In this document: piece by piece, positions 53,426 to 61,851 of the stretch | Position numbering within the stretch: position 1 is the stretch's first letter | Layout of the letters: each line of letters begins with the position of its first letter | Origin: Streptomyces sp. NBC_00271 | Lineage (GTDB): Bacteria; Actinomycetota; Actinomycetes; Streptomycetales; Streptomycetaceae | Reading direction: 5' to 3' | Assembly: GCF_036178845.1 (NCBI RefSeq) | Contig: NZ_CP108070.1 | Coordinates: 8,928,001-8,992,000, forward strand | Length of the DNA: 64,000 nucleotides | Position numbers and translations under genes: made by a program | The notes under the pieces: generated by a model | The model's database searches: none | Told to the model about the DNA's origin: nothing | The model's input: only the letters and a program-made list of their open reading frames with translations

Positions 53426-55192
53426 ATGGCCAATGAGGACACCGTGTCCCAAGAGTCGGGCAGCGAACGTGTGATCGCCGGCCGCTACAGTCTGCTGTCG
53501 CCCCTCGGTGCGGGCGGCATGGGCACCGTGTGGCGCGCCTACGACAAGGTGCTGCACCGCGAGGTTGCCATCAAGGAGGTCCGGGCGCCTGCCGGACTGG
53601 CGGCGTCCGACATCGACCGGATGTACACGCGGCTGGAGCGCGAGGCGTGGGCTGCGGCCCGGGTGGCGCATCCGAACGTGGTGACCGTCTACGACGTGGC
53701 CATGGAGGAGGGCCGCCCGTGGATCGTGATGGAGTTGGTCCGCGGTCAGTCGCTGGCCGACCTGCTCAAGACCGAGGGCCGGCTCTCCCCGCAACGTGCC
53801 GCTTCCATCGGCCTCGAGGTGCTTGCCGCGCTCCACGCCGCCCACGAGACCGGCGTGCTGCACCGCGACGTGAAACCGGCCAATGTGCTGATAGCCAAGG
53901 ACGGCCGGGTGGTGCTCACCGATTTCGGCATCGCCATGATCGAGGGCGACTCCGCGCTCACCATGACCGGTGAGGTCGTCGGATCGCCCGAGTTCCTGGC
54001 TCCGGAGCGGGCGTTGGGCCGACGGTCCGGGCCCGCGTCGGACCTGTGGTCGCTCGGCGTGCTGCTGTACGCGGCCGTCGAGGCGCGCTCCCCCTTCCGC
54101 CAGAACACCCCGCTCAGCACCCTGCGGGCCATCGTGGACGCGGAGTTGCCGCAAGTCCGCCGGGCCGGCGCTCTCACTCCGGTCATCGAGGGGCTGCTGC
54201 GCAAGGATCCGGACGAACGCCTCACCGCCGAGCAGGCGGAGCAGGACCTGCGGCTCATCGGCCAGGGCGGCATCCCCGACACGGGAGCCGTGCAGCCGTC
54301 CTCCGACTCCCCGACCGTCTCGACGCAGCCCACGACGCGAACGTCTCCCTCGGATCCTGGGGAACAGCCCACGGTCACGCATTCCTTGGCACAGCCGACG
54401 GTCATTGATCCCCGGGCACAGACGACGGTCGCGGAACCTTCGGCGCAGCCCACGGTCGCGGAACCTTCGGCGCAGCCCACGGTCGCGGAACCTTCGGCGC
54501 AGGTGGCGGACACGGATCCCGTGACGCAGCCCACGGTCACGCATTCCCTGGCGCCGGCGCCGGCAGCGGACGCGGATCCGAGTGCCGCGGGAACACCCGC
54601 TTCCTCCGTCCCCCCGGTTGACGCGCGGCGCAGCCGACGCAGCATCGCGCTCGTCGCCACGGGCGTGTCCCTGTGCGTGCTGGCGCTGGCCGGAGTGGGC
54701 TATGCGCTCATGAACGACGGAAACGGAAGCGGAGATCGGAAGAGCGCCGGCAACACCACCGCAGGGGCCGGCTCGGCCTCGAAAAACGCCGAGAATGCCA
54801 CCGCCGCGAGCACACAGGGCGACGACCAAGGCGCCTCCGCCACCCTGGGGGTGCGGGTGACGGTGACGGGTTCGCACACGACGTACTCGGGACAGTGCCC
54901 GCCGCCGAGCGAGCAGGCGCCCACCTTCACGGCGACGTTCACGGTGGACCGGCTCCCGGCCCAATTCTCCTACCGGTGGGTGTCCAAGGACGGCTCGGTG
55001 ACCGATCCGCACTGGAGGACGCTGGTGTTCTCGGACGACGGAGGGCTCAGCAAGCAGGACACGGTGAGCCTGAGCACGTGGGCGGAAGCCGGCAAGCTCG
55101 AGAGCGAGATCGGCGTGGAGCTCAAGGCACCCGTGCAAGGCAAGTCCAACACGGTTCCTCTATCGCTGACTTGCGAGAACGGAACGAACTGA
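53426..55192 (+). CDS. Membrane Ser/Thr protein kinase (PknB-like catalytic domain)
   Basis: 588 residues. The kinase domain (~20-280) has the glycine loop PLGAGGMGTVWRAYD, ATP Lys50 (VAIKEV), catalytic HRDVKPANVLI (146-156), DFGIAMIEG and the APE-like SPEFLAPERA. All catalytic residues are present. A Thr/Pro/Ala linker contains three near-perfect copies of TVAEPSAQP. One membrane helix (~406-429) leads to an extracellular ~110-residue domain with two Cys (GVRVTVTGSHTTYSGQCPPP..SLTCENGTN), no PASTA repeats. It probably senses an extracellular ligand. The FHA-monooxygenase gene follows on the same strand after 270 bp and is a likely substrate or partner. Confidence 0.93.
   Translation: MANEDTVSQESGSERVIAGRYSLLSPLGAGGMGTVWRAYDKVLHREVAIKEVRAPAGLAASDIDRMYTRLEREAWAAARVAHPNVVTVYDVAMEEGRPWIVMELVRGQSLADLLKTEGRLSPQRAASIGLEVLAALHAAHETGVLHRDVKPANVLIAKDGRVVLTDFGIAMIEGDSALTMTGEVVGSPEFLAPERALGRRSGPASDLWSLGVLLYAAVEARSPFRQNTPLSTLRAIVDAELPQVRRAGALTPVIEGLLRKDPDERLTAEQAEQDLRLIGQGGIPDTGAVQPSSDSPTVSTQPTTRTSPSDPGEQPTVTHSLAQPTVIDPRAQTTVAEPSAQPTVAEPSAQPTVAEPSAQVADTDPVTQPTVTHSLAPAPAADADPSAAGTPASSVPPVDARRSRRSIALVATGVSLCVLALAGVGYALMNDGNGSGDRKSAGNTTAGAGSASKNAENATAASTQGDDQGASATLGVRVTVTGSHTTYSGQCPPPSEQAPTFTATFTVDRLPAQFSYRWVSKDGSVTDPHWRTLVFSDDGGLSKQDTVSLSTWAEAGKLESEIGVELKAPVQGKSNTVPLSLTCENGTN
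54425..54502 (+). repeat. 27-bp in-frame tandem repeat in the kinase linker
   Basis: Two full copies and a near-full third of a 27-bp unit (ACGGTCGCGGAACCTTCGGC plus 7 bases) encode TVAEPSAQP. They are nearly identical at DNA level, so the linker length may vary between strains. Confidence 0.85.
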
Positions 55193-55462
55193 GGCACGCC
55201 GTCCGGGCACCGACCGACGGCTCGGACCGCGTTGCAGAGCGGGGCGGCCCTCGGTCCCGGCCGTCCCGTGCCCGGAGTTCTCCCGCAGTGCGGCGAGGTG
55301 TCCGGATCGCGGCCCCGCGACGAAGCGTGGAACGAATTTGTCGCAAGAATCGAACTAAACCAGGTCACGTTCACGTTTGAGTGAAGGCTCCGGTCTCGTG
55401 TCGGGTCAGCCGCGTCACGCGGCCTCTCTTTCGCAGTTGGATGTCGTTCATAAGGAGTATCA
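55193..55462. promoter_or_regulatory. Kinase-monooxygenase intergenic region
   Basis: 270 bp. Bases ~55330-55380 are AT-richer than the surroundings, suggesting a separate promoter. GCCGCG-TCA-CGCGGC (55409-55423) followed by CTCTCTTT is a terminator- or attenuator-like hairpin 40 bp before the monooxygenase start. Confidence 0.45.
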
Positions 55463-57388
55463 GTGCCATCGGTCATCCTGGGGCAAACGGGCCCCTTCAC
55501 TGGTCAAAGCGTGGTCCTGAGCGCTGCTCCACTGACGTTCGGTCGCAAGAGCGACAACGACGTCGTGATCGTCAGCGCCAACGCCTCCCGTCTGCACGCC
55601 GAAATCCTCGAGGAGGATGCCGGCTTCGTGCTCTATGACCGCAACAGCCGGAACGGCACCTTCGTCAACGACCAGCGCATCACACGGCATGCACTGCGCT
55701 CCGGCGACCGCATCCGCATCGGTGAGGAAACCTTCCTCTTCGAGTCGGAGGACGCCATCGAGACGATGATGGATCTCTCCCACCTCGACGCACCCCGGGT
55801 GAGCGCCTCCGCGGACCCTGGCGTGCTCAGGGTCACCGTCACCGGCGGCGGCCCGGTGGGCCTCGCCTTCGCGCTGACGCTGGAGAACATGCTGCGCGGG
55901 CGGGTCTCGATCACGGTCTACGAAGGGCGGTGGACCAAGAACGGCTCCACCGTCGTCTGGAAGGACGAGACCCAGGGGAACGTCCGTCGCCAACAGGTCG
56001 TGACCGTCCAGAGCCGGCAGTACCTCGCTCTGCCCGAGGACATACAGTCGGCGCTGTTCGGCGACGTGGGCGACTATTCGGAGATGTGGCCCGTCGGACC
56101 GGACTCCGTGGACGGCCTGCCTCCGCGCAACATCCGGATCGCCTACATCGAGGACCGCCTGCTGGAGTTGGCGAACAAGAACGCCGCGATCCGGCTGGTG
56201 CCGGAGCGGTTCGACCCGTCGGAGCACCAGAGTCGGCTCTCGCAGGAACATGTCCTGGCGATCTGCGAAGGCGGACGATCCCGTACGCGGGAGCACTACG
56301 CCGACCGCTTCGGCGCGGCCGACGCCTCGATCTACTCCCTTGACGGCGACCACCTGCAGGACGTGGTGCTGGGGCTTCGGGTGAAGTCCCCGCTCTCGGA
56401 CCAGATGAGCGTCCTGCTGACCGTGTCGCAGAACAGGTTTCTTCTCAACTCGCTGCGCGGCGAGGGCTTCTTGAACATGCGGCTCACCCGCGAGGAGGCC
56501 CGCAACGTGATCCGTCAGGTCTTCGAGGAGTGCATCGCCGCTCGCCCCTGCGTCATGAGCCGCGAAGAGGACCACGAGTTCCGCTGTCCCACGCACGGAA
56601 CCCTCTTCCTGCCCGCCCTGCTGCGCAGTTCGCCCTTGTGGAAGCGGATCCGGGAGGGACTGAAGCTGTTCGGCGTCCCGGAGAACGACCTCACCGCGAT
56701 CACGTCGTTCCGCCTGGACATGGTGCAGCGCCCGCGGTTCACGGCGCAGCTGAGCCGCCCGACCGCGACGGGCCCCGGCACGTACGGCCTCCTGCTGGGC
56801 GACGCGGCCAACGCCATCCACTTCTGGCCGGGTCGCGGTCTCAACAGCGGTCTCGCCTCCGCCACTTCACTCGCCCGCTCCCTCAGCCGCACATGGCAGG
56901 GAAAGCCGCTGCGCGACGCCGACTTCATCCGGCACGAGGCGGCCATGTCCATGCTTCAGTACCGGCACAAGAGCCGGGCCTGGAACGCCATGGTCACCAC
57001 CGACGAACAGGGCGTCACCCGCGCCATCAAGGACATCATCGCCCGCAGCATGGAACCGGAACCCGGCGACGGCTCCGAACCCGAGCACGCGTCCCTCGAC
57101 GCCCTGCTGGAGCGCATGACCGCGATACGCGAGCGCCTCGCCACCCGTCTCCCCGGTATGCCCACGGACGAGGAACTGCGCAACCACCTCTTGACGCTGG
57201 ACCCGGCCACGCTCCGCACGCTCCAGGAAAGCGGCGCGTGGGACACGCTGATCGTCGGCGGCGAGGAGGCCGACATCGACCTCTTCTACCAGTCGGACTC
57301 CCCCGTCTACGTCCCTCGCCCCACCGACCCGCGCATCGGCCCGCCGGCCCTCATACCGCAGGATTCCGTGCCCTCCAACCCGGTCTGA
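55463..57388 (+). CDS. FHA domain-FAD monooxygenase fusion protein
   Basis: 641 residues. Residues ~1-95 are an FHA phosphothreonine-binding domain: FGRKSDNDVVI with Arg28, SRLHAE (42-47) and YDRNSRNGTFVND (58-70). Then comes an FAD-binding Rossmann motif, RVTVTGGGPVGLAFALTLEN (GGGPVG at 128-133). Later LLLGDAANAIHFWPGRGLNS (GD at 446-447) is the second FAD motif of aromatic-hydroxylase/MICAL-like monooxygenases. A helical C-terminus (~480-641) has no known motif. GTG 55463 follows AAGGAG. The gene follows a Ser/Thr kinase, so phosphorylation-dependent docking or activation is likely. The oxidised substrate (protein or small molecule) is unknown. Confidence 0.88.
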   Translation: MPSVILGQTGPFTGQSVVLSAAPLTFGRKSDNDVVIVSANASRLHAEILEEDAGFVLYDRNSRNGTFVNDQRITRHALRSGDRIRIGEETFLFESEDAIETMMDLSHLDAPRVSASADPGVLRVTVTGGGPVGLAFALTLENMLRGRVSITVYEGRWTKNGSTVVWKDETQGNVRRQQVVTVQSRQYLALPEDIQSALFGDVGDYSEMWPVGPDSVDGLPPRNIRIAYIEDRLLELANKNAAIRLVPERFDPSEHQSRLSQEHVLAICEGGRSRTREHYADRFGAADASIYSLDGDHLQDVVLGLRVKSPLSDQMSVLLTVSQNRFLLNSLRGEGFLNMRLTREEARNVIRQVFEECIAARPCVMSREEDHEFRCPTHGTLFLPALLRSSPLWKRIREGLKLFGVPENDLTAITSFRLDMVQRPRFTAQLSRPTATGPGTYGLLLGDAANAIHFWPGRGLNSGLASATSLARSLSRTWQGKPLRDADFIRHEAAMSMLQYRHKSRAWNAMVTTDEQGVTRAIKDIIARSMEPEPGDGSEPEHASLDALLERMTAIRERLATRLPGMPTDEELRNHLLTLDPATLRTLQESGAWDTLIVGGEEADIDLFYQSDSPVYVPRPTDPRIGPPALIPQDSVPSNPV

Positions 57389-57413
57389 GTCCGGGCGGGA
57401 CATTCCGCGGCGA

Positions 57414-57465
57414 GGAGAACATGGCTCCTCTTCTTCAGGAACGAAGAAGAGGAGCCATGTTCTCC
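57414..57465. terminator. Very strong hairpin
   Basis: Perfect 23-bp stem (57414-57436 with 57443-57465) and loop AGGAAC, 26 bp after the monooxygenase stop. Each arm contains an ATGGCTCCTC/GAGGAGCCAT pairing. Confidence 0.85.
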
Positions 57466-57692
57466 GAAGTCGTACAGGGCATGATCATGATGAAGGCAGG
57501 GGGCGCACGTCGATTACCTTGGCTGGCCTGAGGAAATGCTGAACGAGGTGGATCGGTCGACAGTCCCGGGGCCTTTTTCGGTTCGGTTGAGCCTTGGGGC
57601 GCGAAACCCCACTCCCGGACTGGTCCCCGTGCCGTTTCCCTTATCAATGGTTCAGTGCCAGGCGACCACGGTGACTCAATGTCGTGACATTG
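57466..57692. other. Gap between hairpin and csbD-type gene
   Basis: About 230 bp without a supported gene on either strand; no further repeat or promoter stands out. Confidence 0.35.
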
Positions 57693-57866
57693 TCAGCGCT
57701 TGAAGGAGTCCTTGGTCCTCTCTTTCGCGCCCCGCATCATGCCCCGCGCTTCGAGGGCGGCGCCCTTTGCTGCGAGGACATCCTTGTGCGCCGCGTGGGC
57801 CGCCTTTCGCACGGTCCTTCCGACAACCTGTTCAGCCTTTGCCTTGGCTTTCTCTCCAGCACTCAT
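57693..57866 (-). CDS. CsbD-like small stress protein
   Basis: 57 residues. MSAGEKAKAKAEQVVGRTVR and later AKGAALEARGMMRGAKERTK fit the CsbD pattern of lysine/alanine-rich helices (K.kg...q..G). CsbD proteins are general-stress genes in many bacteria, of unknown mechanism. ATG 57866 follows CGGAGGTACTGAG, an ideal ribosome site. Upstream, GTTTTG and GGGCAC 12 bp apart vaguely resemble a stress-sigma promoter. It opens the block of small stress-type genes beside the gas-vesicle cluster. Confidence 0.75.
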   Translation of the reverse strand: MSAGEKAKAKAEQVVGRTVRKAAHAAHKDVLAAKGAALEARGMMRGAKERTKDSFKR

Positions 57867-58111
57867 CTCAGTACCTCCGCGCTCACTGGCCGAGTGCCCT
57901 TGAGACAGGAGCAAAACCCTGAGCAGGCGGTGTTTCATGCGCCGCGCCCCACGGAGTGCAACGTCCCATCTAGTCCGTGCGACTGCCATCGAGGCCGACG
58001 GGCCGCGTACCAGAGCTGTGACGGCAGCCTAGGCGGCTGTTCGAGATAGCCGAGCTCCTCGATTTCCCCAAAGGTCGACGTGTCCGAAGCGGGTGGTGGT
58101 CTTGCCCAGGG
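57867..58111. other. Upstream region of the csbD-type gene
   Basis: 245 bp without a gene. Presumably the promoter of the csbD-type gene and the end of the next gene's transcript; no clear hairpin. Confidence 0.35.
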
Positions 58112-58513
58112 TCAGCGGGCCCGGCGGTTGCCGGGCGGGTCCTGCGGGTCCTGGGGGTCGACGCCGGTGGTGGCGGATGCGTCCCTGGTTCCGCTGGGAC
58201 GTTGGGAGCGGCCCTTGGGGCCGGTGTCGTGCATGCCCTTCTCGTCACTGCGGGCCTTGCTCTGTTCCTCTCCGCGGTCGCTCGTGCTCTTCACGGGCCT
58301 GCCGTGCGGATTCCCGGCCTCTTCTTTGGAGACCGTGCGCCCGGGGCCCTTGTCGGGAGCGTGCTGGTCGGGGTGGAAGGAGCGGTGGGCGCTCGGGTTG
58401 TCCTGTTGGCGGGTCTCGTCGACGTCCGGAGACCAGCCGTGCTGCTGGGTGCCCTTGTGCCGGCTGGGACCCTCACCGCGCGGGGGCTGGGATGACTTCG
58501 GCTCCTTGGCCAT
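58112..58513 (-). CDS. Hydrophilic, disordered stress-type protein
   Basis: 133 residues from ATG 58513. It has almost no hydrophobic residues and is rich in Gly, Pro, Asp, Lys, Ser and Gln (for example SSQPPRGEGPSRHKGTQQHG, DKGPGRTVSKEEAGNPHGRP). There is no domain. Such hydrophilins are often made under osmotic or drying stress; that role is inferred from composition and from the neighbouring csbD-type and gas-vesicle genes. Confidence 0.6.
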   Translation of the reverse strand: MAKEPKSSQPPRGEGPSRHKGTQQHGWSPDVDETRQQDNPSAHRSFHPDQHAPDKGPGRTVSKEEAGNPHGRPVKSTSDRGEEQSKARSDEKGMHDTGPKGRSQRPSGTRDASATTGVDPQDPQDPPGNRRAR

Positions 58514-58597
58514 GGCCTGGCCTGCCTTCCGTTCTTGCACTGAGTACGTCTTGTGTGAGCTCTACGGATTGCGAAGCTCCCTGTGCTGAGGTGGCTG

Positions 58598-58753
58598 CTA
58601 CCAGTAGTGCTTGCGTCCGCCGACACCGTGGCCGAGGGCGCCCACAATCCACAGGACGACTCCGATGACGACGAGAATCACGCCGATGGTCCACAGGATG
58701 CTGATTCCGGCGACGAGGCCGATGACGAGCAGAATGATGCCGAGGACGATCAT
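58598..58753 (-). CDS. Small two-helix membrane protein (DUF6131-like)
   Basis: 51 residues: MIVLGIILLVIGLVAGISIL then WTIGVILVVIGVVLWIVGAL, two membrane helices, and a short basic tail GHGVGGRKHYW. It fits the small actinobacterial DUF6131-type proteins, whose function is unknown. ATG 58753 follows GAGGACACC. It lies between stress-type genes, suggesting an envelope-stress role. Confidence 0.75.
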   Translation of the reverse strand: MIVLGIILLVIGLVAGISILWTIGVILVVIGVVLWIVGALGHGVGGRKHYW

Positions 58754-58951
58754 GGTGTCCTCCGATTTCGCTGTGATGCCTCTTCCAGAGTAGGCACATC
58801 CGCGCCCCCAACGCGCTGCCGTCCACAAGGGACGGGCGTCTGCCGAGGCGGGCTGGTCCAGGCGCCTACAAGAGAACGAACCCGGGCCTTGAGCAGGGCG
58901 GGGTCCCATTCACGGGCGGGGTCCTCTCGGTGCTGCCGCGTTGCCGGGGAT
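58754..58951. other. Gap before the gvp operon end
   Basis: About 200 bp. No gene; presumably the promoter of the small membrane-protein gene and the end of the gvp transcript. No convincing hairpin was found. Confidence 0.35.
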
Positions 58952-59362
58952 TCAGTCGGAGGGCGGCAGCAGTGTGCCCAGCGGCCCGAGGTCGAGGTTG
59001 AGGTCCTCCATGGTCAGTCCGTACTGGGCGCACAGGTCGCTCATGCGGTCGTGGAGGAGCATGAGGGTCGCTCCCAGGCGTTCTTCCTGTTCGTCGGTGA
59101 GGTCTCCTTGGTCGACGCGGTGCAGGGCCTGTCGTTCCATGAGCTGGCGCAGCAGTTCCACGAGGGTGAGGACGAGCTTCATGAGGTCCCGTTCGACGGT
59201 GTCGCGGTCGGAGCTGATCCGCCGGGCCGGAGAACGCGAGCCCTTGCCGACCGGCGGGTGCAGGTCGCGTGGGGCGGCGGGCAGCAGCCGGAAGGCGCGT
59301 GCGGCGGCCTCGGCGACCTCGTCGGCGCGGCGCGGCGGTCGGCTCTCTCCCTCAGTTGTCAT
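58952..59362 (-). CDS. gvpK: Gas vesicle protein GvpK
   Basis: 136 residues. The GvpK core reads DTVERDLMKLVLTLVELLRQ, then LMERQALHRVDQGDLTDEQE, RLGATLMLLHDRMSDLCAQY and GLTMEDLNLDLGPLGTLLPP at the end. GvpK is an accessory protein needed for vesicle assembly. The last gene of the operon; its start overlaps gvpS by 11 bp. Confidence 0.95.
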   Translation of the reverse strand: MTTEGESRPPRRADEVAEAAARAFRLLPAAPRDLHPPVGKGSRSPARRISSDRDTVERDLMKLVLTLVELLRQLMERQALHRVDQGDLTDEQEERLGATLMLLHDRMSDLCAQYGLTMEDLNLDLGPLGTLLPPSD

Positions 59363-59594
59363 GGACGCCGCCTTGTGGCGGATTCGTCCTCGTCCATGGC
59401 GAGGGATTCTGCTCGCTGATGGAAACGATCAGGGCGCGCAGTGAGATACGTACGAGATCGATGTCCGCGATGGACAGCACAACGTCACCGGTGAGGACGA
59501 CCCCACCGCTCAGAAGTCGGTCCAACAGATCGATGAGAGCGACCTGCCGCTGAGGCAGGCGCTCTGCCTCCGGCGGAGGGCCAGGCGTGCTCAC
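59352..59594 (-). CDS. gvpS: Gas vesicle protein GvpS (GvpA family)
   Basis: 80 residues. A GvpA-fold protein: QVALIDLLDRLLSGGVVLTG, DVVLSIADIDLVRISLRALI. GvpS/GvpJ are minor shell or cap proteins that help nucleate vesicles. Overlaps gvpL by 4 bp upstream and gvpK by 11 bp downstream, so tight translational coupling is expected. Confidence 0.92.
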   Translation of the reverse strand: MSTPGPPPEAERLPQRQVALIDLLDRLLSGGVVLTGDVVLSIADIDLVRISLRALIVSISEQNPSPWTRTNPPQGGVHDN

Positions 59595-60418
59595 GGAGGT
59601 GCTCCCTCCGCAGCTGCAGCACCGCCGGATTCATCGAATGGCATGGCGAAGGAGTACGGAGCCCAGGGGCCGGTGGCTTCGACCCGTACCCCGTCCAGCC
59701 CTTCAGCGGCATGTGTCACGTCGGCCAGGAAGTCGTCGCATCGCTTCAGGGGCACAAGGTACGCGTCGTTGACGACGTTCTCGCCGACGGCGCCGGCCGT
59801 GTCGGCGAGAAGACCTTGCTGTACGCGATGGCGGACGCGGTCGGAGGCGTGCTTGCGGCCCGCGGCCTCCACCCGCTCGGCGGCTTTCTGCGCCGCCTGG
59901 TACACGGTGTCGCGAACACTTTGCTGTTGCCGGCGGTTACGCAGGTAGGCGCGCCCGGGGGTCAGCTCTGCCGCGGGAACGGTCGGCTCCGTGAGGGCCG
60001 TAGCCGATTCGACGTAGATCTTGACACCCCATTCGACATGTTCGGAGAGCAGAGCCAGGCGCTCCGCGAACATGGTCCGCCCGGCTTCCAGCATCTCCCG
60101 AGCCCGGTTGTCGTCGAGATAGACGGTCGCCAGGCGCAGCGGAAGCACGGTGGTGCGCTCGCCCAAGGCCTCGATGACGCCGTGGTGAGCACGGGCCACC
60201 GCCTCCAGCCACTCCAGGTCCTCGAGATGCTGTTTGAGAGCGTCCTCCTGGAAGTCCTGTCCGGGCACATGGCTCACCACGAGCCCCAGCTGATCGTCAC
60301 CGGAGTCGGTGACGAGGCTGACCGGAGAGTCGGCGACGCCTCGGAGCGGCGCGGTTGCCTCCCGCAGTCCTTCGGCGTTGCGTACCACCGCATACGCGTA
60401 TGTCAGCAGGTCACTCAT
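59591..60418 (-). CDS. gvpL: Gas vesicle protein GvpL (GvpL/GvpF family)
   Basis: 275 residues. YAYAVVRNAEGL at the start, the central EALGERTTVLPLRLATVY (the family's 'lPmrfgtvf' signature) and WAPYSFA near the end place it in GvpL/F. These alpha/beta accessory proteins help GvpA polymerise. Starts 8 bp inside the gvpJ end. Confidence 0.92.
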   Translation of the reverse strand: MSDLLTYAYAVVRNAEGLREATAPLRGVADSPVSLVTDSGDDQLGLVVSHVPGQDFQEDALKQHLEDLEWLEAVARAHHGVIEALGERTTVLPLRLATVYLDDNRAREMLEAGRTMFAERLALLSEHVEWGVKIYVESATALTEPTVPAAELTPGRAYLRNRRQQQSVRDTVYQAAQKAAERVEAAGRKHASDRVRHRVQQGLLADTAGAVGENVVNDAYLVPLKRCDDFLADVTHAAEGLDGVRVEATGPWAPYSFAMPFDESGGAAAAEGAPP

Positions 60419-60818
60419 CGCGAGCACTTCCCCGGCGATGGCTGCGCGTGTCCCGGGGCGCTTCCTCCTTCGCGGGGAGGGCGTTGGCCTGGCGGATGGC
60501 ATCGATCTCGGCCCGCAACCGGCGGTTCTCCTCGGCCAGTGACTGTTCACCCCTGCTCCGAGAGGACAGCGAGGGGTCGTGCTCCCACCAGTCGATGCCC
60601 ATTTCCTTCGCTTTGTCGACGGAGGCGACCAGGAGGCGCAGCTTGATGGTCAACAGCTCGATGTCGAGAAGGTTGATCTGTATGTCGCCTGCGATGACGA
60701 TGCCCTTGTCGAGAACCCGTTCAAGGATGTCGGCGAGATTCGCGGAGGATCCCTGCCCGTAGGGGGGCGCTGCTCGGGACGGATAGGAACCAAGCCTGTT
60801 GGCCAGGGGTTCAGTCAC
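60411..60818 (-). CDS. gvpJ: Gas vesicle protein GvpJ (GvpA family)
   Basis: 135 residues. The GvpA-like core LADILERVLDKGIVIAGDIQ, INLLDIELLTIKLRLLVASV is followed by an Arg/Glu-rich tail (ENRRLRAEIDAIRQANALPA). GvpJ nucleates or caps the vesicle cone. It is 39 bp from gvpG. In S. coelicolor two further genes usually sit at this spot (gvpY/gvpZ, from memory); they are absent here. Confidence 0.9.
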   Translation of the reverse strand: MTEPLANRLGSYPSRAAPPYGQGSSANLADILERVLDKGIVIAGDIQINLLDIELLTIKLRLLVASVDKAKEMGIDWWEHDPSLSSRSRGEQSLAEENRRLRAEIDAIRQANALPAKEEAPRDTRSHRRGSARDE

Positions 60819-60857
60819 GGTTGCGGCCTCGAATTCCCTCGTGCCGGATCAGGAGTG

Positions 60858-61100
60858 TCAGCCCTGCCGATAGGCACGGATCTCCTCCAGCCGGTCGAGC
60901 AGTTCGTCCTCGCGCCGGTCGAACGTCTCCTCGTCGATGTCGCCTGCGACGAAGAGACGTTCGAGCTCGGCGAGTTCGCGGTGCACCGGTGCGGGGTCGT
61001 AGTACTGGTTCTCGGCTTCCTCCCGGACGCGCTCCACGACCCATACGACGCCGCGCACGGGCGCCAGGGGAAGGGTGACGAGCTGTGTGAGCAGGCCCAT
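60858..61100 (-). CDS. gvpG: Gas vesicle protein GvpG
   Basis: 80 residues. MGLLTQLVTLPLAPVRGVVW then VVERVREEAENQYYDPAPVH is GvpG's opening, and VAGDIDEETFDRREDELLDR its C-terminal helix. GvpG interacts with GvpF and GvpA during assembly. ATG 61100 is 10 bp after the gvpF stop. Confidence 0.95.
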   Translation of the reverse strand: MGLLTQLVTLPLAPVRGVVWVVERVREEAENQYYDPAPVHRELAELERLFVAGDIDEETFDRREDELLDRLEEIRAYRQG

Positions 61101-61110
61101 GAGAACTCCT

Positions 61111-61824
61111 TCAGACGAAGCTGTAGGGGGGCAGGGGGCCGTTGAGCCGGAAGTCGAAGTCGTCGCCCATCTGGTGGGCGACGCTCAACTCCGAGGTGAC
61201 GAATGCCTCTTCCTGCTCCTCGGTCACCAGGAACGACACGTTGATGAAGTCCGAACCCGTCGGCTGGGATGTTTCAAGCGTCCGGGCGAAGGGGCGCAGT
61301 GCTTCGACCACACCCGCCGCCAGTGCCTCTTGCCGTGCCTGCACCTCTTGGGCGACCAGCTCACCGAGTTGCAGTGACGCGTCGGGGTCGGCGGTGCCGC
61401 CGCGGATCTCTTCATTGAGTTCTCGCGCCACGTCCGACTCCTGCAGGATCTGCCGCAGCAGCGCGTCTTCGTCCTGCGATGCTTTGAGGTGGTACTCGGT
61501 GCACCCCTCCAGTACTTGAAGCCTGTCCGTATAGTCCGCGGCATTCTGCTCCAGAGCCAGCTGGATGGCCTCGTCGTTCTCGGCGATGAGGCCGAACCGC
61601 ATGGGGAGCACGGTGCCGTCAGCCATGAGGCGCTTCTGCACTTCCTGGTGGGCGATGATGTCGCGACGCTTGGGGCGTAGATCCTCTGGCGCGTCGCTGA
61701 CCACGGCGCACAGCGGTCCCGCCGTCACTGCCCGCAGGTCCGCCGGTGACTCACCGACTCCGCTGAGACCGTCGAGGCGGAGCGGGTGCTGCTTGTCGGT
61801 GATGGAGTAGATGTATACGGCCAT
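61111..61824 (-). CDS. gvpF: Gas vesicle protein GvpF
   Basis: 237 residues. VYIYSITDKQHPL at the start, GTVLPMRFGLIAENDEAIQ (family signature) and NVSFLVTEEQEEAF then NGPLPPYSFV at the end. GvpF belongs to the same family as gvpL and binds GvpA early in assembly. 27 bp downstream of gvpA's stop. Confidence 0.95.
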   Translation of the reverse strand: MAVYIYSITDKQHPLRLDGLSGVGESPADLRAVTAGPLCAVVSDAPEDLRPKRRDIIAHQEVQKRLMADGTVLPMRFGLIAENDEAIQLALEQNAADYTDRLQVLEGCTEYHLKASQDEDALLRQILQESDVARELNEEIRGGTADPDASLQLGELVAQEVQARQEALAAGVVEALRPFARTLETSQPTGSDFINVSFLVTEEQEEAFVTSELSVAHQMGDDFDFRLNGPLPPYSFV

Positions 61825-61851
61825 GGCTCATTCCTTCTCGCCGGGCGAGCC

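Noticed and set aside
53170..53436. 88-codon frame upstream of the kinase
   Set aside because: No recognisable sequence and overlaps the kinase start; likely non-coding leader.
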